Source: Centroberyx gerrardi
Taxonomy: Eukaryota; Chordata; Actinopteri; Beryciformes; Berycidae
Reading direction: 5' to 3'
NCBI RefSeq assembly: GCF_048128805.1
Contig: NC_136012.1
Location: 15,385,725 to 15,449,724 of the forward strand
Length of the DNA stretch: 64,000 nt
Below are positions 25,308 to 51,497 of this stretch, piece by piece (positions within the stretch are counted from its first letter, which is position 1; every line of letters begins with the position of its first letter). The position numbers and the translations under genes were made by a program. The notes under the pieces are model-generated. The model was given only the letters and a program-made list of their open reading frames with translations, searched no databases and was not told the origin of the DNA.

Positions 25308-27022
25308 TCACTCTTTCTCTCTCCCTGCAATCCCCATACACACATTGAGATGATAGGGTAGTTTATTTTGATTATCTTCTTGTGTTAATCGGCATAATGC
25401 TATTGCAACTTGCAACATGCTGTGAAGATTAATGAGACTGTTACATGATTCAGTCATTCCCTCCAATTACAGAGAGAGCCATGCAGTGGCCTGTGAACTA
25501 AACTCTGGAGTGTCTAGCTAGAGCCTGCTCATGTTGAAATAAACAGAGTCTAAAAGCTTTTCATCAAATCATTATTCATGCCTCCCTCCTCCAGTTGAAT
25601 TTCATTGCTGAACATGGGCGCTGACGCAGAGCCATCGGCAGTGTAAGTGCACCCACTTCTGCACACAAGAGCTCTTCACTGCCCTCCCCGTAATAATTCG
25701 AAACCCAAGTTTTCCATTGCACTGTCACATAGCAATTTCAGTCTAAGTCATGTCAATTGCTCCATGTCCTTCAGGGGTTTAGATGAGCAGTGAGCCCAGT
25801 CCACAAGGATATGGCCAGACTTAAGGCTGTGAGATCTGCCACGTGCTCTGTGGAGCTTGTTGACCACACTGAAATGCTGACATAGAAACTTGGAAAACAA
25901 AATTTCCAACTTCTTTTGCCAAATGAACAGTCTAGACTGTCTATCTAGACTATATCCCATGCATGGTAATACCTGCCAGAGGTATTACATAGGAGCAAGA
26001 TAAAAAAGGAGGGATTTTTTTCATATCTAGGCCTTCCGCATCTTCTGAGTCACAGCTGAAAGCAAATCAAAGCAGCAGGGAGGGAAAAGCCTTCTGGAAT
26101 GAGGGGTCTGTTTTGGTATGAGAAGACCATATTCTCAGATGTGTTAATCATGGCAGTGACACACAGCATGCAGGGTGTGAGCATGTGAAAACTTTGTCTG
26201 ATAGATCGAAAAGTCCCTTGGCACTTCAATGACTGCAGTGACCATGGCACCGCAATGTCTGCAGCCCCACTCGCTCCCAGGGGCCTGACTAGCGTGTGTG
26301 TGTGTGTGTGCGTGTTTGTTTGTGAGTGTGTGTGTGGGTTTATGTGCACGCATATGCGCATCTCATATCGCTGCAAGTCCCACTGAAAAACGAGCTCCAC
26401 AGGACCCAAGGTTATAAAAGCAAATACAAACTCAAAAGATGGGCTTCAATCTGTTTTCAAGGCCAAGGAAAATGCAATAAAACATATGTCTTCTAAAAAA
26501 TATTGTACCTCTCCAACATGCTGTGTTCCTTTCCCATGTTTGCTACTCTTGTCACTGCCACACACCAAATACAATTATCCTATAAATTTGCTCATTTGTC
26601 ATTGTGTCAAACTAATTCATGGTGCCCTGTATCTGCAGTCTACCGTACTAGAGTAGTATAGCAGAATATAACTGAATATTGTCCAGTTCCCAAGACCCAA
26701 CCCCTGAAGACGGAGAGAGTCCTTAAGATCAGAATGTGCAATGCAAGCACTTTCCCTCAGCTCCCTTCTTAAAATAATGTACCTTTAGGTAGTGAAATAG
26801 ATCATGATCAAAGAAACAAATCCATATTGATACCAGCTGCAGAGAAAATCAATGGGGAAAAGCATAATAAGGAGACTAGTGGGCTATAGGTGAAGTTTGT
26901 GAACCCAATCCAGGACCTTAAAGGTCAAGGGCTAATTAATCAGATAATGATTTCTACCTTAAGAATACACAATGTCCAAATGAACAGTTACAATGGCACA
27001 GCAACCCGCACTCTGTTCCTTA

Positions 27023-27069
27023 TTTCTTCTTCTTCTTCTTCTTCTTCTTCTTCTTCTTCTTCTTCTTCT

Positions 27070-27116
<47 letters not shown>

Positions 27117-27118
27117 TC
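27023..27118. repeat. (TTC)n / (GAA)n trinucleotide tract
   Basis: About 96 bp of TTC repeats with one CTC-type interruption near 27090. The open frames reading poly-Ser (plus) and poly-Glu (minus) across it are products of the repeat and not genes. Confidence 0.95.
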
Positions 27119-27454
27119 TTAATTTTCTTGTTTCTGTTTTTGCAAGTTTAACTGTTTTTCTCCCAGAGAGCAGCATCTTTCTTATGGACTGTGTGCATAC
27201 AGCTATACACTTGTGTCTGTTTGTGGTTTCCAATGATTAAACATGCATGCTGGCTTTTGTTTGTAGGTCAGGAGAGTTGTTATCTGTGTGCGTATGTGTG
27301 GTCAGGCTCAACAAGTGCGCATGAGTTTATGCTGGAGTGCTGCCTGCAGTCAGCAGATAGAGATGGTTTCACTCTCTTATTTCTCCCATATCTTTTCATG
27401 TTTTGCTGCAGTGTAATGTCCAACATATTGAAATGGATTTAAAATTGTTTTTCT

Positions 27455-28095
27455 AAGCAGTGTTTTAGTACTCAAGTCCAAGCCTCAGACTCATAATTCA
27501 ACTTCATCCCATTTTTCTGAATCTTGACTCAAACTTGGACTTGACAGTGGACGACTCGGACCAGAACTGAGACTTGATGTTGGTGGACTTTTGGCTTGGA
27601 TTTGAATTGGCCACGATACAGACAGAAGAGGATACAAACCAAATAAGTTTTACCCCAGTGTAATCACAGCATCTTCACAATGCGCCCCAGCTCTCTCTTT
27701 CGCTCTGTCTCTTAATGGCTCAATTATCTGACAACATAACAGTCACGATTTGCTGCCAAGCAATCCATTTTGCTCTATTTTACTGTGGGCTGGCTCCAAT
27801 GACTGAATTGTATTGTTAATGATTTTGTTCAAGTACTGCATTTTCCACCTTCCTAAAGCCCAACCTGTGCTTTATCTGTTGCTACAGTAGATCTGTTTGG
27901 TTTAAATACAAGGTCACGCAAGGGAATGAGACAACTACTTATTGTATGTTTTAGTGTGTCCTAAGGGACTTGAATTGGATTCAGATTTTTAGGGACTCAA
28001 CTGACTCAAGCATTTCCATTCAGACTTGGATAAGAGCACTGAGGACATGGAAGTCGACCTGGACTCGGGTTTGAATGACTAGCGTCCCTAAGTGC
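27455..28095. repeat. Degenerate interspersed repeat rich in ACTCAAGTCC / GGACTTG motifs
   Basis: Variants of ACTCAAGTCC, GACTTGGACTTG and GGACTCGGGT recur at both ends of this stretch, a composition I associate with dispersed fish repeats. Terminal repeats and a target duplication could not be made out, so the limits are approximate and the class is unassigned. Confidence 0.35.
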
Positions 28096-28717
28096 ACTTG
28101 CAAGTGTTGCTCTTCTGTTCGTCTGTGTTTCTGAGTGGAGCTGAGAGCCACAGAGACTGTGTTTACCAACCGGCAGACTCACTGTTGAACAGGCTTCAGC
28201 AGGACCTGTAAAATGGATAGCCTACATTAACCATGTGCCTCTTTGTCATCGCAACTCAGAAGACCGCTCCGCAGCCAAGTTTGATAAATGGAAATAGTTT
28301 GACAAAAATCACATTGTCACTCACTGTTTGGGCTGCTGGATGTTCGTAAATGGATGGGTTCCATTACAGAATGTCAAGTCTTTTAAAGTAACTGGAAACC
28401 TCACAGGAAAGAATGACAGTCACAGTTTTGCAGCGCTGCAACAATGGAGGACATTTCTTGTTCTGACCTGTCACAGTGGGACTTGTCGGGCCACGCCACT
28501 CCTAATCTCCCCATGATCTCTGTTTATCTCTTGACCATCTCCCCCAGCATTCCCTGACATGCTTATGACATTTACTAAATAAGAGACAAAGATTCTTGTC
28601 AGTTAAGTAAACAGATGCCTAATATGGTGCTACAGATAGGGCTATTGTGTGAGGCTGGACTGCAGAAGGAACTACTGTGTGTTTGTGCGAGTGCGAATGC
28701 ATTTGATTGTGTGAGCG

Positions 28718-28720
<3 letters not shown>

Positions 28721-28766
<46 letters not shown>
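28721..28766. repeat. (GT)n microsatellite
   Basis: Perfect GT run of 46 bp followed by a short GGGT array to about 28806. Confidence 0.95.
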
Positions 28767-28769
<3 letters not shown>

Positions 28770-31480
28770 GGTGGGTGGGTGGGGTGGCGGTGTGTGGGGG
28801 GTGGGTGTTATGGTCAATGTCTAGTGGCAGGGGAATATGCAGCAGTAAACCCTGATTGAACAGAGGAACATACCATGTGAAATGGAAGCTATGTCTTGTA
28901 TTTAAAACACATCTCAGGCCATCTCAGGTAATGCATTTCACTGTATCATCTCAGTAGTTATATCCTACTATTGCTTTATCTGGACATACTTCATTTGCTC
29001 TCAGACATTTGCTAAGAGTTGCCATGGCAAAAAATAGCAAAAAAAATATTCTGAATTTCTAAAATAAAACTACATAATATTTTAAATATTTACCAAATGT
29101 TTCATCTTTATAGTACAGATAATGTTTTTGTTCAAAGATGGGGTGCACTTGCAAGCCAGACCAATGTATTATGCAAAGACCTCTTTTTTTTTTTTCTTCA
29201 AAAAGACTGCAAAACATGTCAAGTTCAATCTATTGACCTTACTTCTAAGATATTAACTTCTAATGTGACGTTTACGTTAGTAACCGAATGGAAATGGAAA
29301 GAAGTCGGACAATGAACTCGAAGAGCCACAGCTACGAGACGACAAGGTTTACATTGGACTTCACAGGGGAAGAGAAATATGGGAAGAAATGTTCAAACTA
29401 GTTCACATGTGAGGAATTTCCAAGATCTATTATCAAGAGAATTTTACCGTCCCATTTACTTGGAGCTTCACATGTTTTAGATCATCAGCAGCGAGAAGAG
29501 ACAGTCACTGTCAGCATGAACTAATGAAATGCCGATGTGTATCTATCGCGGGCTGCTGTTTGCCTTGGCGACGGTATAGACAGAGAGTGAGGCCAGAGTT
29601 TCTCCAAAACTGACCAAACTTTTAACACAGGCTGTTATTGTCATTCACCTTGACCTCACTGAAGTTCAAAGAGGGACTTGCAAGCGTGGATAATGTTTCA
29701 GTCTACGTTTTGCTGTGAGATCATCTATATCGGAGCTCTCAACCTCAGGCAGTCATGTTTTTCCTCAATATTACAGAGTGCCCACACTCACCAATAATCC
29801 ATGATAGAATAAACTGAAAAATGATGTTCTGTGTGTGTGTATGTGTGTGTGTGAGTTCTGACTGATATGAATGTGAGATGTAGTTGATGCGATAAGCTCA
29901 TTCATCTGTTATGACAGTGAAAGATAATGCAGCCTGAGAGGAGGCAGATAATAACAGATAGAGGGGTGGAATGGAGGACAAGGCAGGGCAGAAAAGTGTG
30001 TGTGTGTGTGTGTGTGTACACGTTTGTACAAATGAGTGTATAGACTGTATAAACTGTACAACAGAGCACCATTATGTTCCCAAACCCTAACTGTAACTGA
30101 AACTGGACCGTGACGAATCAGCTATGTCCCCACTGTGATTCAACACTGTGTTTTTATTTAAGATTATTAAATGAGCACGAGTATATAAGTGAACAACTGT
30201 GTTTAAAGTGGAACACCAATGTGTTTACATGTGACTGAATAATTACATTAAAGGACTACACATGGCTTTTTCAGAGTTTGGCCCATTGGTCACCTTACCT
30301 AATATCTGACGAGAGGATTGGCACCAAAATCATCTGTCTCCACTCTTTAAGTAAAACATGAGAAGCCTATGTTTTGTTCCTGAAAGGATTCATAGCATAA
30401 CTAGTATACTCCAGCTGTCTTTCCCTAAACACCTCCTCCCTCACAGCTGTGTAGTTGTTACAGAAAAATCACAGCCATCCTTCATATCTCATAAAAAAGG
30501 GTATTTCATAAAAGAGACTATTCATAAAGTCACACAGCGTTTGGATTTGTTAGTCATCAGTTAGTCATTTTAGGTTTCTAAACACGTTCAATCTGAATCT
30601 ATAAACAACCAAGGCTTGGGAGGCCAGGGGCTTTTTCGCCTTCACCCTGTCTGATGCCAAAAAAAGTTGTGCATTTTATTTATTTAGTCATTTATCTTTC
30701 CTGATGCCACCTCACGTATTGTTTGGTGGGGAGTTTCTGGGTCAGATGAGAGAATTCAACCTTGTGGTTTTCTGCTGTTAATATTAATGAGCGCTCGCAG
30801 TCCCAGATAAGTATTCATAGGAGTGCCTGGAGTAAACTTGTTAAGCATATGTGCCTAAAGTTCATTTGCAAGTAACCCTGTGAATGCTTAAAAAGGAAGA
30901 ACAATTCAAGACTTCTTTTGGACTTGTCTCATGCCCGCGGGGGAAAGGGAGAAGTCCTGCAACGCTTTTATGGATGCAAATCATGTATGCAAACATTCCC
31001 TCTTTTGGCCTGTTGCGTTACAACAACCTAATCCTTAGCCATTTCTCTTTGTTTGGCCTTGCATGCACTCATCAGTCATCCTTTCTACACTGTGCCAGTT
31101 CCATTAAAATAGGCTAATGTGTACCAGAGTGATGTGCTCCATGCTACACTCTGGTTAATATCTGATTACTGTAATTCAAGCAATGACATCCTGATATGTT
31201 TTCTCTCCAAAAATGGGGTGAAATGTAGACAGCATCAGATGACTGACCTATATGTAGTCTATTTTTTAAGCTTATCTTGTGAGGAAATTTAATATTCTTC
31301 TATTTAAGCATAAATTCCACACCTGCCTCTCACTCACACAGTCTTGTGGAAGGAGTTTGTTACACAAATGGACGTCACCATTGGACTTGTCAACCCAACC
31401 CTCAAATGTGACTCAGAGGATACTTTCCAGCCTGGATCTCTGCCACTGCCAGACAGATGACATAAAACTCTTTCTCTTTC

Positions 31481-31483
<3 letters not shown>

Positions 31484-31550
<67 letters not shown>
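31484..31550. repeat. (CT)n microsatellite
   Basis: CT run of about 67 bp with one TT interruption, followed by a short CA run. Confidence 0.95.
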
Positions 31551-31553
<3 letters not shown>

Positions 31554-32115
31554 CTCTCTCACACACACACACACCTGTTGCAGATGGCAGCAGAAGCTGA
31601 TGTAACACATGCCAGTATCAGGAGTTGCCTTTCACTGCCCACCTCTGGCAGAACTGAGGTACGACACTATCATGCAAATAGCACAAAAGCTGCATGATAG
31701 CTCTCTCTTGTGGTTCTTTCTAGACATGGCATTATTTTAAAAAATGAGTGTGTTGCTTCTTTTTCTCCCCCTATTTCAATCGACAAAAACAGAAAAGAGT
31801 CAACAACCATTCCGAATGTTTTAAGTCATATCTTCCACTGAGATACAAAAAAATATATTTACAAAACATATATTACAAGCTTGATGTACTGTAATACGTA
31901 GAGAAGAGACTATACAAAAGGTACATACTTTCAGGCTCTGAAAACTACACATTGACAACAGTGTTGGCAATATCTTTCCTACAATATATTGACACCAGTG
32001 ACAATATCTTTCCTACAATAAGTGCATGTGTCATGGAACGTTACAGTTTTCTGGTCATGGGACACGTGACCAGACAAGGGAAATGTCAATAAACAATGAA
32101 CCTGCCACCGCAAGG

Positions 32116-44896
<12,781 letters not shown>

Positions 44897-44985
44897 GTTG
44901 TATAAAGACCTATGCTCCTGTCTATCTGAATGTACCAGTCCTTCTCATGCCAGCACGGTAGCACAGAGAGCAGGCTGGGACCGAC

Positions 44986-45067
44986 CTGTGAAGGAGGAGA
45001 GGCAGACTTTGATGAAGGATCCACAGCAGGAGCAGTTGAGCAGCGGTCTGCAGCAACAAGACGCCAT
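44986..45067 (-). CDS. sh3tc2: Candidate alternative first coding exon of sh3tc2
   Basis: ATG at 45067 opens MASCCCRPLLNCSCCGSFIK and reaches a GT donor (CACAG|GTCGGT) after 82 nt, leaving phase 1, which joins exon 2 in frame. The six cysteines in the first 16 residues suggest palmitoylation instead of, or besides, myristoylation. The donor is only fair and the ATG context weaker (C at -3). It may equally be 5' UTR or chance. Confidence 0.3.
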
Positions 45068-45565
45068 GTGGCCCAGGAGCCGACGGCTCCCAGAGATCAA
45101 TGCCATCCCATCAGCTCTCCCTGCCTCTTTAACAGCTCTCTCTCTCTTCCTCTCCGCTCTGATGGACAAGCCCCTGTTTCCCTCCCTATTTCTGTATTCC
45201 CTTTCCTGCCCTGCTCTCTCTCTCTCTCTTCCCAGCACTTGCGTTTACCGTATGTGTCTCTCTTCTCTCCCTGTGCAAGCCTTATCTCTTCCCTGTCTGT
45301 CTCGGTCTCGTTCTCTCCTTGTAATCCTTCTGTCTCTTGCTGTCCCCATCTCCCCCTCCCACCAGCCTCTCCCTCTCTCCTCAGTAGCTGCCCTGTCTGT
45401 GAATGCACAAAGCACTCTCTGCGATTGGTATGAGTGTGTGGGGGGCAGGCCTCAGTGAGAGTTTCCCTATGTGTTGTGTGTGTGTGTGGGTCAGTGAAAA
45501 TATGCATAGTATGTGTGTCACAAAGACAATGTGTTTGTGTATGTGTGTCGAGGGGGACGGTCTCT

Positions 45566-45568
<3 letters not shown>

Positions 45569-45602
<34 letters not shown>
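45569..45602. repeat. (TG)n microsatellite
   Basis: TG run of about 34 bp. Confidence 0.95.
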
Positions 45603-45605
<3 letters not shown>

Positions 45606-47310
45606 CTGAGACAATGTATTGCTGATCCGCTGTAAAGCAATGCCACATAGGGACAGGCTGCAAGGTCACAGCAAAGCGAGTAGGAGTTGCCTGTTGGCAT
45701 AGATCAAGGATCTGCTTATTCACACAACACAGTTCAACACAACTGTACTCTTTGCCACTAGAAGGATAACAGCCAGCTGAAATGAGATCAGCGCACTAGG
45801 ACAACATCACCCCACTCTGTAAGGTCACCATGGAGAAAACTATCTAGGCTAGAGGTCTGGGATTGGACGGTGGGGCTGTGTGGAAGTTTTGATTGGTCAA
45901 GAGCTCCAGATGATAAAGATATTGAAGAATAATGTTTGTAGTGTAATGAATAAGCTGAAGTTGGCTATCATTCTTTTCATGGGTGGGTCAGAAATCATTG
46001 TCCTTGTATGAACCATTACTGCTTGAGAAGGAAATAAAATGCAACAATGACTCCTGTCAGTGTATTCATTTTTCACTACTCGTTTTTTTTTATGGCACAC
46101 ATAAAAATCAAATGATATAGTGATGCTCTCTACAACATACAGGTTACACTTTTAACTGCATGTGCTATGTGCAACAGGAGGTAGGCTACTGCTATCTTGT
46201 TGCTGCACCACTGAGAGGAATTGTTTGGAAAAGTTCTAATATATTCTCTTTTCTGGACAGGCAAACTAGTTGATTTTAGTATCACCAGTTTGTGTTATAA
46301 TATGCCTATTAAGTTCAGCTCAGCTTAATGGCATTTGAGAAGGAATAGGCCGTAATGGCTGCTGCAGTGCTATTTAGGGAAAGATGCTTTACGCGTGATG
46401 CATGATGGGACAAATGATGGCTGCCACTGCATGTAATCATTGATCACAGAAAACACGCTAAAACACAAGCATAGAATTCCTCTCTTCTTTGTGTGCCGCT
46501 CGTTCCCCTGCTTGGACACACTGTAAACAAAGGGGGCGACATCCTCGTCTGAAACCAAGCTCATCGCTTCATCTTGTTTATGCGGCGGCTGAATGGTCAT
46601 GATTGAATCTGTGTCTGTGTGTGTGTCTTGTGAGGCAGAAAGCTGTAAACAGGCTAAAGGCGTGTCAGGGCATATCCTGACACTCTTTAGACGCTCCTCT
46701 CTGTTTCTCACAGTGCGACAGATTCTGTCTAATCTAATAAACACAGGCTGCTCAAGGCTGATATGTGTGGTCACAAGCTAGCCCTTTGTTAGCACCAAAA
46801 GCTGCACAAATGGCAACAGCAGTCTCTAGTGTCATCCAAGACGCTATGATTAAGTCCATGTTGAAACACAGGCTGATTGTAAATAGAAACACTGTAATGT
46901 GATTTCTGCTGATGCTGTCTACGTCACAATGCCTCCTAAGTGAAACACCTTGAGTACAGTGGATCTAGCTATTGTTTCCTCACAGCGGTCGTGTCAAAAC
47001 CGCTCCTCTTCTAAATAACTTGACATTGTGCACTGCTTTGCTAGACTTTCATATAACAATAGATGTGATTAAAGACATTTTAGGCCACAGACATTATGTA
47101 TTGTCTTTGAAGGACAGGGGTTGAGGAGACCAACAACCACACACCACTAATGGTCTCACTCTTCAAAGAGTTTGAAACCACGGCAAAGCCCAGACTGCAA
47201 TCGTGACACTCAGCAGTCCGTGACAATAACACTCAAACACGGCATGCTAATAAGAAACATATGGTGCCAACACAATCTGGTTGTGTTCATTATGAGCAGG
47301 GTGGTTTGAG

Positions 47311-47315
<5 letters not shown>

Positions 47316-47350
<35 letters not shown>
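47316..47350. repeat. (TG)n microsatellite
   Basis: TG run of about 35 bp. Confidence 0.95.
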
Positions 47351-47352
<2 letters not shown>

Positions 47353-48305
47353 AATGTGGGTCCATAGATTGGGGATACGCAGTAAGGGAGTTAGAGGGGA
47401 GCATGTAGTGAAGAGTAATATGAGACAGGGGTTATGGGCTCTAAGTTTAGACTAACCCCCTGTTAGCTCACTCACATGCCTGTGTGTCTGGGACAGAGCT
47501 CGCTGCAGGGAGATTCCCACACTGTTGCATACAGGCATCAGGCATATGTACAACTCCTAAACAAAGCAATTTAGTGTTCATGCACTCTGGATTTATCAAT
47601 TTTATTTCCATGCTCTGATATTCTTTTATGAGCGGAAGATGGATATAAAGATAGAGAGATAAAATGACTTCAGATTACTTCAGATTGTCTAGTTAAAGTC
47701 CACTTTCTTACTTTTCAGCATGTGTGGAAGTACTTTCATATATTATCAAAACACAAAGTACAGCTGTTGTGCAGAATACAGAACTAATAATCACTACGTA
47801 ATAGTCACTGTCCCTCTTTTATGCTACACTGTCCGTCCAATGCCCTGCGAGCTGTCAGCAACTTTATGATTATGTGACAGATTACAGATACAAAGAACAG
47901 CACTGTTAAACCTGTTAAACACAATGGGGTCGTGAGACAGTGAGAATCAGAGACGAGTCAATTCCATAGACAGCTGTAGAAAGCAACTCTTACCTCTGTC
48001 CTGCTGCCAACTCTCCCCTCTCACTTCATTCCTCATGTGCGTGGCAGAGTGTGTGTAGGTGTGTGTGTGTCTGTGTGGGTTCACGGTTTAATAGGTGAAG
48101 TGCACCTCACCCCTGTTGTAAAAACTACCGGCATTCTCCATTGTAAGTCCAAAGGCATAGGGAGAGAAACAGAAGTATGCAAGTCAGCGTGAGTGTGTGA
48201 GTGTATGAGTGTGTGTTGAGCGCCCCAGAGGCTATCCCAGTCGGCATGTCACTGACTGAGGAAGTATGCTGTGACTCCTCCCCTCATTTTTTTGGGACAA
48301 GGACA

Positions 48306-48309
<4 letters not shown>

Positions 48310-48394
<85 letters not shown>
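48310..48394. repeat. Compound (CT)n(CA)n microsatellite
   Basis: About 52 bp of CT followed directly by about 33 bp of CA. Confidence 0.95.
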
Positions 48395-48397
<3 letters not shown>

Positions 48398-50005
48398 TCC
48401 TCCCTCCATCAGCTCTTTTGCAGATCTTATAAGACACATGTTGACATCTTTTTGATTGGTTCAGTACATGTGTGACAACAACAAGAGTGAAAGAGTGGAA
48501 ATAGGTCATCAAATTTGAATCCATGTTTTTAAAAGCTCTTGAAACAATCAACCCGGCAATAATGCCTCTCTCTAAAAGCAAAAGCACAACAAACACAGTA
48601 TGCCATTTCCTCATTCTACAACACCAGTCCCACCAGTTTGGTGTGTGTGACGCATTTGCATTCAGAACATAACAGCAGGCCAAAGGCGTGAACAATCAGC
48701 TGGCTTGTATAATTGTTCAGGGCTATGCCAAAGTTACCGCTCGTCTTCATTCCAAGGGTGTTGTGCCTCAGTCTTGGGCATCACTTCACACACTGTGTCA
48801 GCCTGACTCCACGTGGCAGCTCCCACCTACCACCTACCATTAACCTACCCTCACCCCCCTTCAGCTAGCTTGTGTACACCACTGACCTCTCTTTATCATT
48901 GACTCTCTTTCACTTTCTGGGTCATGTCCATCCCTATCTGTGTGGAGGGAGATAATAATCCCCAGGCTAGCGGTGCTTTGGTTTCTTGTGTTTTGCCCTG
49001 CTTAGTTAAATATAAACTCTGGAACTGATTGTGTATCCCCAGCCCCCAGTGCACCATGACAAAGTCACCCTGAGCACAGAATATCAGCCCTGCACATGTG
49101 ATCATACAATTGGCCATGCAGGGCTGCAAGACACAGACCATTTATTCTGCTCTGCTCTGTTTGCGAAAGTGTGTTTATGAGTGTGTGTGTGTGCGTGTGT
49201 GCATTTGTGTGTGTTTGTGTATTGAATAGCAACATTGCACTCCTAATTACAGATACACAGGAATGGGTGGAGATAACAGTTTATAGTGTTACAGGGTGGA
49301 TTGTAGATGGTGTGTGTGTGTTTGTGTGCCTTTAGCCTGGCTATGTGGTTGGACAAAGGGCAGGGATTGTGAGGGTTAGTGAAGAATGCAGTATAGTGCT
49401 GATCAGTGCTACCGATAGTGGACCATCGCCTGGGTGTGATTGCCAAAACAAAAGACACACCTCCACCAATAGAAAAACATTCAGTGGATAAGGCGATGCA
49501 ATGAGGCGATGGATTGGGACCGCACCAAACACCAAGACCAGTAATCAAATCTCCATGATCATGTGTCAGCAGGTCAGAAAGAAACCTGATTTGTGCTCAG
49601 AGTGTTGATTTTTTATACTGCTCTTGTCAAAGACGATTAGTGTAAATATTTTTCCTCCTGTCTTTGTGTTTAAAGAAACCGGTTTCCATCACAGGAAAGT
49701 TGCAGGACCCTTAGAAGGAAAAGAGTGATGTCACAGTATTCTGGTTTATTCCAGCAAAAACACATATCAAGGGATGTTTGGCAGTGTCGATCAGGGGGCA
49801 CTGGCTCACAGAGGCAGAGGGAACACTGCGGCGGGCGACCTGACGCCCTCCTGCCTCCTGCCCCTCTGCCTTCAGCGCTCAGGAAGGCCGGCTTCCTGTT
49901 TTTCTGCCCCGTCAGTTTGGAGGACAAAAGCACAACACAGGACTGACACAGGAGCACGTTCAGCACCCGGCACACACCGGGCCCACAGGGCAGCCACCCA
50001 CACAG

Positions 50006-50011
<6 letters not shown>

Positions 50012-50037
<26 letters not shown>
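50012..50037. repeat. (CA)n microsatellite
   Basis: CA run of about 26 bp. Confidence 0.9.
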
Positions 50038-50040
<3 letters not shown>

Positions 50041-50284
50041 CTAATGAAAATGGTTTAATACAGTAAATCATTAACAGTTACTGATCATAAACAGCTTTGA
50101 CTGTGGTTAAAGGGGCAGCCACTCATAGCACTTCAGCACACATAGTAAACATAATCAATCACTGGAATCCAGGACACTTTTAATATGGTGTATTACATTT
50201 AATTTTCCATTTAGATAACTGTGTCACTTCTTTCTGGGAAAAGGAACACAAAACCTAGAACAAAAAACCTAGAACATGAAGATG

Positions 50285-50455
50285 TATGTTTTCTAATATT
50301 ATTTTTTGGCATTTCACATTTATTGGACAGTGAATAATACAGAGATGGACGACATACAACAAAGAGCATGGGACAGATTCAAATCTACTGTAGGACATTG
50401 GGGTGACGTGGTATGAGTCTTAGCCAACTAAGCCAGCAAGACGCCACTTGATGAT
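50285..50455 (+). repeat. Degenerate interspersed repeat (fish type)
   Basis: The stretch resembles a common teleost dispersed repeat: TTTATTGGACAGTGAATAAT, a purine-rich middle, and GACGTGGTATGAGTCTTAGC near the end. Much decayed; class not assigned. Confidence 0.35.
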
Positions 50456-50683
50456 GTATGTTATAATGGGATTTGATCATATCAGTCTATGTTTTAAGTC
50501 CATCTTTATTTTTGGTGAAGCCCACACCCTAGTTTTCCCAAAGCTCCCCTGTTGAGACAGAGGGGGAACAGAACACAGCAAGACAATGAAAGGGAGTAAG
50601 GGAGTATTGTAAAGTAGATGAACAGACAAAGACAGAACGTCTTGTACATCCAGTGAGCTGCAGCATGGAGAGGTATAGGGCTG

Positions 50684-50808
<125 letters not shown>

Positions 50809-50910
50809 GCGCCTCTCACATCCCGCCATTGTCCAGCTTCCTCCAGGCCTCAGAACCAGGGCTTCCTCTCTCCCTGCTCAGCACACAGGACGGGGCAGTT
50901 GGTTAAGAAT

Positions 50911-50943
<33 letters not shown>
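50911..50943. repeat. (CA)n microsatellite
   Basis: CA run of about 33 bp. Confidence 0.95.
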
Positions 50944-50944
<1 letters not shown>

Positions 50945-50956
50945 AGTACCATGGTT

Positions 50957-51110
50957 GTGTTTAGTTCAATGGCTACAGCATGACGTCAAACACTACCAAG
51001 GTTAGGGGGTTTGATTCCCAGTGGGACCGCCTATGTCAAAAATGTATACAGTGATGGTACTATAAGACACTTTGGATAAAAGAGGCCACTAAATGGCATG
51101 TTATGTTATC
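50957..51110 (+). mobile_element. tRNA-derived SINE
   Basis: A tRNA-like head carries a box-A-like TAGTTCAATGGCTACAGC and a box-B-like GGTTTGATTCCC about 45 bp apart. The body ends in ACTTTGGATAAAAGAGGCC and CTAAATGGCATGTTATG, the tail common to fish SINEs. The wide A-B spacing and mutations argue against a functional tRNA. Confidence 0.75.
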
Positions 51111-51417
51111 ATCATCATTATAATCTTCTCTGTAACACATCACCATATAACATGTTTGTTCATTCAGACATGGCTTCATAAACAGTAGCCTCTTGCCTGC
51201 TAACTAACATTTATTCATCTATTCTCTAGCTCAATACTCACTTTTATTCTCTAGCCTTGAAGTCCTCTTTTTATTTGTCTGGTTATATGTGCATGTCTTC
51301 TGATTCTTTATTGCACACACATATACAGTATATAATATTATATATATTATTATATATAATTATTATTATTTATTTATTATAATTTGAGTGATTTGTTGTG
51401 TTTAGATGTTTATGGTA

Positions 51418-51497
51418 ATTGTATACATTTATTGGCTTTGTGCAGCCCTTTGGCCAACTTTTAAAAGTGGTTTATAAATACATTTTACTTGACTTGA
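51418..51497 (+). repeat. L2-type LINE 3' tail (fragment)
   Basis: GTGCAGCCCTTTGGCCAACT, then AAAAGTGGTTTATAAATACA and a TTGACTTGACT tail mark the 3' end of an L2 element; no coding part is present. Confidence 0.65.

Larger units (their letters stand above)
19610..32115. other. Intergenic interval between adrb2 and sh3tc2
   Basis: The two genes converge on this 12.5 kb. I find no coding exon. It holds several long microsatellites, a perfect 30 bp palindrome at 23.92 kb, a TTC tract at 27.0 kb and a degenerate interspersed repeat at 27.5-28.1 kb. The TAAT- and octamer-containing block near 30.78-31.12 kb looks less repetitive and could be conserved non-coding sequence. Confidence 0.7.

Noticed and set aside
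26890..27240. Open frames with poly-Ser or poly-Glu near 27 kb
   Set aside because: They are translations of the TTC/GAA microsatellite.
45097..45723. 208-codon minus-strand frame upstream of sh3tc2
   Set aside because: Low-complexity Arg/Glu and Thr-His sequence from CT and GT tracts. Only the short Cys-rich segment ending at 44986 was kept, in another frame.
49670..50071. 133-codon frame over a GC-rich patch between sh3tc2 and ablim3
   Set aside because: Its C-terminal half is unremarkable and its start runs through a CA repeat. No family resemblance on either strand; the GC-rich patch may be regulatory.
50957..51110. Possible tRNA gene (A- and B-box-like motifs)
   Set aside because: No cloverleaf can be drawn, the boxes are mutated, and the body and tail are those of a SINE.
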